DNA of 9,565 nt from UBA8337 sp965657665 (lineage in GTDB: Bacteria > Pseudomonadota > Alphaproteobacteria > RS24): positions 1-9,565 of the forward strand of contig CBFHPF010000053.1 in NCBI GenBank assembly GCA_965657665.1, read 5' to 3'. Both the position numbers and the translations under genes were made by a program. Under the pieces are notes generated by a model. It was not told where the DNA came from. It did not search any database and worked only from the letters and a program-made list of their open reading frames with translations. This document shows, in pieces, positions 6,567-9,565 of the stretch. Position 1 is the stretch's first letter. Each line of letters starts with the position of its first letter.

Positions 6567-8006
6567 ATGGGCGCGTCTTATGTAACTCCTTTTGTGTTGG
6601 CGATTGTCGGTCGCCCCAATGTCGGTAAATCTACTTTGTTCAACCGCTTGGTCGGGCGCAAATTGGCGCTGGTGGATGACCAACCAGGGGTAACGCGCGA
6701 CCGCCGCTTTGGTGATGCGCGCTTGGGCGATTTGCGGTTTCAAATTGTTGACACTGCCGGTTTTGAAGAAGGCAAAGCAGGCTCGCTGGAAGCGCGCATG
6801 CGTATGCAAACCGAGGCGGCGATTGAAGAAGCCGATATGGTGCTGATGCTAACCGATGCGCGGGTCGGCATTTTGCCGGAAGACGAGTTGTTCGCCCGTC
6901 TGCTGCGCAAGTCCGCTGTGCCGGTTATGTTGGCGGCCAATAAATCGGAGAGTAAGGCTGCTGATGCGGGCCGCAACGAGGCTTTTAAGCTGGGCTTGGG
7001 CGAACCGATTGCGCTATCTGCCGAGCATGGGAGCGGCACGGATGAGCTATACGTGCAATTGCGTGATGCGATTGATGCGTTTAAAGCGCAAAACCAGTTT
7101 GTCGATGATGGGGCGGATGACGACGACGAAGATGAAGATTTCGACCCTGATATTGAATTTGAAGATGACCCTGAAAAGCCGTTGCGGGTTGCCATTTTGG
7201 GCCGTCCCAATGCTGGTAAATCGACGCTGATTAATTATTTGCTGGGGCAAGACCGCTTGCTGACCGGCCCTGAGGCGGGCATTACCCGCGACTCTATTTC
7301 CGTCAATTGGTTGTGGGAAGACGCCGCCGCGCCGGGTGGCGCGCGCCCGATTACCTTGTGGGATACGGCGGGTGTGCGCAAAAAAGCGCGGGTGACGGAG
7401 AAGCTGGAAAAGCTGTCTGTCGCCGATGGCTTGCGCGCCGTGAAGTTTGCCGAAGTCGTTGTGCTGCTCATCGATGCGACCAGCCCGTTTGACAAGCAGG
7501 ATATTCAGCTGGCCGATTTGGTGGAGCGCGAAGGGCGCGGGTTGGTGATTGCCATTAATAAATGGGATTTGAAACTCGACCGTAAAGAAGTGCGCCAGAC
7601 CGTTAATGATGCGCTGCTGCGCGCGCTGCCCAAGCTGCGCGGTGTGCCGGTCATCATGTTGTCGGCGCAAACAGGCAAGGGCGTTGAAAAGCTCATGCCT
7701 GCCGTGCAGCAGCAATATGCTTTATGGAATGCGCGCATCGGCACGGCGAAGCTGAATAAATGGCTGGGCGATGTTATCGACCGGCATCCGCCGCCGGCTG
7801 ATAAGGGGCGGCCTGTGCGGTTGCGCTATATCACCCAAGCAAAATCTCGCCCGCCGACTTTCGTGACGTTTTCCAGTCGCGGGCATGCGGTGCCGGAAAG
7901 CTATCAGCGTTATCTGGTTAATAATCTGCGCGAGACTTTTGCGCTGGACGGTGTGCCGTTGCGGATTTTTGTCCGCAAAGGCAAAAACCCGTATGAAGAC
8001 CGATAA
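6567..8006 (+). CDS. der: Ribosome-assembly GTPase Der (EngA)
   Basis: Der is an essential GTPase with two tandem G domains and a C-terminal KH-like domain, needed for 50S subunit maturation. In this 479-residue protein, G domain 1 shows GRPNVGKST (15-23), the GVTRD switch (41-45), DTAG (62-65) and NKSE (125-128) as its G4 motif. A strongly acidic linker spans 180-204, including the run DDDDEDEDFD. G domain 2 shows GRPNAGKST (212-220), GITRD (238-242), DTAG (266-269), NKWD (331-334) and SAQTGKG (366-372). The KH-like domain runs from about 380 to the end, including RLRYITQ, RPPTFVTF and the terminal KGKNPYEDR. NKSE instead of NKxD in domain 1 is a mild change, and similar NKxE forms are known in Der. 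The ribosome site AGGGG (6556-6560) overlaps the bamB stop, tying the two genes together. Confidence 0.97.
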   Translation: MGASYVTPFVLAIVGRPNVGKSTLFNRLVGRKLALVDDQPGVTRDRRFGDARLGDLRFQIVDTAGFEEGKAGSLEARMRMQTEAAIEEADMVLMLTDARVGILPEDELFARLLRKSAVPVMLAANKSESKAADAGRNEAFKLGLGEPIALSAEHGSGTDELYVQLRDAIDAFKAQNQFVDDGADDDDEDEDFDPDIEFEDDPEKPLRVAILGRPNAGKSTLINYLLGQDRLLTGPEAGITRDSISVNWLWEDAAAPGGARPITLWDTAGVRKKARVTEKLEKLSVADGLRAVKFAEVVVLLIDATSPFDKQDIQLADLVEREGRGLVIAINKWDLKLDRKEVRQTVNDALLRALPKLRGVPVIMLSAQTGKGVEKLMPAVQQQYALWNARIGTAKLNKWLGDVIDRHPPPADKGRPVRLRYITQAKSRPPTFVTFSSRGHAVPESYQRYLVNNLRETFALDGVPLRIFVRKGKNPYEDR

Positions 8007-8065
8007 GCGATAATCTAAATCAAAGAAAATATCAGAAATTAACGCTCTTTTAGCGCGGCTCGGTG

Positions 8066-8088
8066 TTGTCTAGTCTGCATGAAGACAA
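8066..8088 (+). repeat. Perfect 6-bp inverted repeat in the leader of the zinc-ribbon gene
   Basis: TTGTCT (8066-8071) and AGACAA (8083-8088) are exact reverse complements across an 11-base loop. The repeat lies in the 105-base gap between der and the zinc-ribbon start. It could be a weak RNA hairpin or a protein-binding site. No good -35/-10 pair and no rho-independent terminator is visible in the gap, so whether the zinc-ribbon gene is read from der or from its own promoter is unresolved. A repeat this short can arise by chance. Confidence 0.2.
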
Positions 8089-8111
8089 AAACAATAAACC
8101 GAGGGCACGTT

Positions 8112-8339
8112 ATGGAAGTGGTCAGAAGCCGTCAGCGCCCGCGCTGTGCCGATTGCGGGTCATCCGCCGTCATCCTTGAGGGGCAATGCGTTTGGCATTT
8201 GCCGACGCAAGCTTGGCGCGCCGTGCAACCCCAACTCGACACTGCCAGTGATGGCACGATGACGGTGCGCGACCCGCGCAGCGGTTTTTTCTGTCAGGAT
8301 TGCGAAACCCATGTTGCGGTAAAAATGGGTCGCGGTTGA
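8112..8339 (+). CDS. Small zinc-ribbon protein of unknown function
   Basis: The protein has 75 residues with two CxxC pairs, RCADCGS (Cys12, Cys15) and FCQDCE (Cys61, Cys64), about 45 residues apart and expected to bind one zinc ion. An extra Cys26 lies between them. The middle reads VWHLPTQAWRAVQP, where the Trp residues and Gln recall small bacterial zinc-ribbon proteins of the pattern CxxCGSxxV...W...Q.W...C..C; this is remembered resemblance, not a search. ATG 8112 is preferred over an in-frame ATG at 8079 because GAGGG (8101-8105) lies six bases before it and 8079 has no ribosome site. There is no membrane segment. A nucleic-acid or protein-binding role is possible but unshown. It ends 18 bases before the convergent SDR gene. 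Confidence 0.65.
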   Translation: MEVVRSRQRPRCADCGSSAVILEGQCVWHLPTQAWRAVQPQLDTASDGTMTVRDPRSGFFCQDCETHVAVKMGRG

Positions 8340-8357
8340 GTAAAATAAGCGAAAAAT

Positions 8358-9065
8358 CTACCGCTGAAAGTCGACAATCTCGCCGGTGCGGGTTTCGCTT
8401 TCTGACAGTAATTCAAAAAACAGTGGCACAAGCTCAGACGGGGCGGGCAGGGTTTTGGGGTCTTCGCCCGGCATGGCTTGCGCGCGCATGGCGGTGCGCA
8501 CCGGCCCGGGCGACAATAAATTAACCCGCAGCTTGTCGTTTTCATGCTCATGCGCCCAGGTTTTCACCAGCGCATCCAGCGCCGCTTTGCTGGTCGAATA
8601 AGCGCCCCAATAGGGCTTGCATTTTTGCGCTGCGCCGGAGGTGGTAAACACGGCGCGCGGGGCATCGGCTTGCATTAATAGCGGCTCAAGCGAGCGGATG
8701 AGACGCGCATTGGCTGTCACATTCACCGCCAAGGCCTTCGCCATTTCATCGGGCGCAATGTGCGACACCGGTGTTAATGGCCCCAGCACACCGGCATTGC
8801 CAACCAGCAGGTCGAGCTTGCCGAAGCGTTCCGCCAGCCCTGCGCCCAAGCGGTCAATGGCGTCACCATCGGTTAAATCCATCGGCACGCCTGTTGCCTC
8901 GCCACCTGCGGCGGTGATTTTGTCGTATAATTCTTCCAGTGCGCCTTGCGTGCGGGCCAGCAATAAAACATGCGCCCCCTCAGCCGCCAGTGCCTCAGCA
9001 ACAGCCCAGCCAATGCCGCGCCCTGCACCGGTTACCAGTGCAATTTTACCGTTAAAAGCAATCAT
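8358..9065 (-). CDS. Classical SDR-family oxidoreductase downstream of purF
   Basis: This 235-residue enzyme has every classical SDR element: TGAGRGIG (12-19), Arg38 after the second strand (LLARTQ) suggesting NADP(H), DL at 63-64, NAG (90-92), Asn115, Ser143 (TTSGAA), Tyr156 and Lys160 (YSTSK), and SPGPV (185-189). The catalytic tetrad Asn-Ser-Tyr-Lys is complete, so it should be active, unlike the SDR at 2570. Some short SDRs of this type are annotated as FabG-like or YciK-like, but the substrate cannot be read from the sequence. Its ATG lies two bases after the purF stop, and an AGGG ribosome site falls at the end of purF, so the two are co-transcribed. An SDR gene next to purF is, to my recollection, a recurrent arrangement in Alphaproteobacteria. 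The gene ends 18 bases from the zinc-ribbon gene. Confidence 0.9.
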   Translation of the reverse strand: MIAFNGKIALVTGAGRGIGWAVAEALAAEGAHVLLLARTQGALEELYDKITAAGGEATGVPMDLTDGDAIDRLGAGLAERFGKLDLLVGNAGVLGPLTPVSHIAPDEMAKALAVNVTANARLIRSLEPLLMQADAPRAVFTTSGAAQKCKPYWGAYSTSKAALDALVKTWAHEHENDKLRVNLLSPGPVRTAMRAQAMPGEDPKTLPAPSELVPLFFELLSESETRTGEIVDFQR

Positions 9066-9067
9066 GA

Positions 9068-9565
9068 TTAGCCCTGTTCAGTGAGCAATGAGAGTTGGGT
9101 GAGGCGGTCGCCGCCTTGCTGGTCGGCCAGCCCTGTCGGGTAGTCGCCGGTAAAACAATGGTCGGTAAATTGTGGCCGCTCGGCATTACGCCCCTCGGCA
9201 TGGCCCATCGCTTTATACAGCCCGTCAACCGACAAAAAGGCGAGGCTGTCGGCTTTGATGTAGTCGCGCATTTCATCCAATGAATGATTGGCCGCCAAAA
9301 GACTGTCTTGGTCGGGCGTATCAATGCCGTAAAAATCGGGGTGCGTGATGGGCGGCGAGGCGATGCGCATATGCACTTCTTTGGCCCCGGCATCGCGCAT
9401 CATTTGCACGATTTTTAGCGAGGTTGTGCCGCGCACAATCGAGTCATCAATCAAAATAACCCGCTTGCCCTCAACATGAATTCGGTTGGCATTGTGTTTC
9501 AGCTTCACCGAAAAAGCGCGAATGCTTTGCGTCGGCTCAATAAAAGTGCGCCCGACATAATGATT
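9068..9565 (-). CDS. purF: Amidophosphoribosyltransferase, C-terminal part (N-terminus outside window)
   Basis: PurF converts PRPP and glutamine into 5-phosphoribosylamine, the first step of de novo purine synthesis. Only the last 165 residues are visible; the frame runs unbroken to the right edge, starting NHYVGRTFIEPTQ, so the glutaminase domain lies beyond it. The PRPP-binding signature VILIDDSIVRGTT is clear, with DDSIVRGTT encoded at about 9422-9448. It is followed by AGAKEVHMRIASPPI, YGIDTP and the DSLAFLSVDGLYKAMG segment, all typical of the phosphoribosyltransferase domain. The C-terminal tail (about 40 residues after that segment) holds FTGDYPTGL and is of normal type. The GTG at 9508 is an internal Val codon, not a start. 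TAA at 9070-9068 is followed two bases later by the SDR start. Confidence 0.96.
   Translation of the reverse strand, partial: NHYVGRTFIEPTQSIRAFSVKLKHNANRIHVEGKRVILIDDSIVRGTTSLKIVQMMRDAGAKEVHMRIASPPITHPDFYGIDTPDQDSLLAANHSLDEMRDYIKADSLAFLSVDGLYKAMGHAEGRNAERPQFTDHCFTGDYPTGLADQQGGDRLTQLSLLTEQG

Noticed and set aside
8332..8364. GCGGT...ACCGC pairing across the convergent gene ends as a two-way terminator.
   Set aside because: A 5-bp stem with a 23-base loop and no suitable T-run is too weak.

Overview
The window looks like chromosomal DNA of an alphaproteobacterium with a moderately GC-rich genome; by hand count, 300 bases within panB are 55% G+C. No genus can be named from the sequence. The assignment rests on alphaproteobacterial-looking PanB, BamB, Der and PurF proteins, on the YfgM-like TPR protein–bamB–der order, and on an SDR gene directly following purF. 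There is no rRNA, tRNA, CRISPR array, insertion sequence or complete mobile element.

Layout. (1) Bases 1 to about 620 are AT-rich (hand count of 121-420: 116/300, 39% G+C). They hold the 3' end of an unrecognised gene and a 238-base gap with a candidate promoter and an inverted repeat. This looks like the edge of an accessory or horizontally acquired segment. (2) Bases 704-2494 are a tight four-gene cassette in which every start overlaps the preceding stop: a PTP-like phosphatase with an unusual Cys-X4-Arg loop, a phosphinothricin-acetyltransferase-type GNAT, a membrane-anchored DM13 protein, and an SMR efflux protein. (3) Bases 2570-3550 encode a long retinol-dehydrogenase-like SDR. Its Shine-Dalgarno sequence lies in a perfect hairpin, and Asp occupies the usual catalytic Ser position. 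(4) Bases 3618-8006 are a housekeeping run: panB, a membrane-anchored YfgM-like TPR protein, the lipoprotein gene bamB and the ribosome-assembly GTPase gene der. (5) Bases 8112-8339 encode a 75-residue zinc-ribbon protein. (6) On the minus strand, entering from the right edge, the 3' end of purF is followed after 2 bases by a classical SDR gene, which ends convergently with the zinc-ribbon gene.

How the genes work together. YfgM-like protein, BamB and Der recall the E. coli yfgM-bamB-der order, which links envelope biogenesis (outer-membrane protein assembly) with 50S ribosome maturation. Here panB (pantothenate/CoA synthesis) sits upstream instead of hisS. PurF begins de novo purine synthesis. 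The role of the SDR beside it is unknown. The 704-2494 cassette combines an acetyltransferase and a small efflux pump, which would suit detoxification of a small amine or cation, with a putative redox domain and a phosphatase-like protein. That joint role is inference from adjacency only.

I found no convincing new defence or mobile system. The most interesting items are the overlapping cassette with its atypical phosphatase, the SDR with a changed catalytic position and a structured start region, and the composition break at the left edge.
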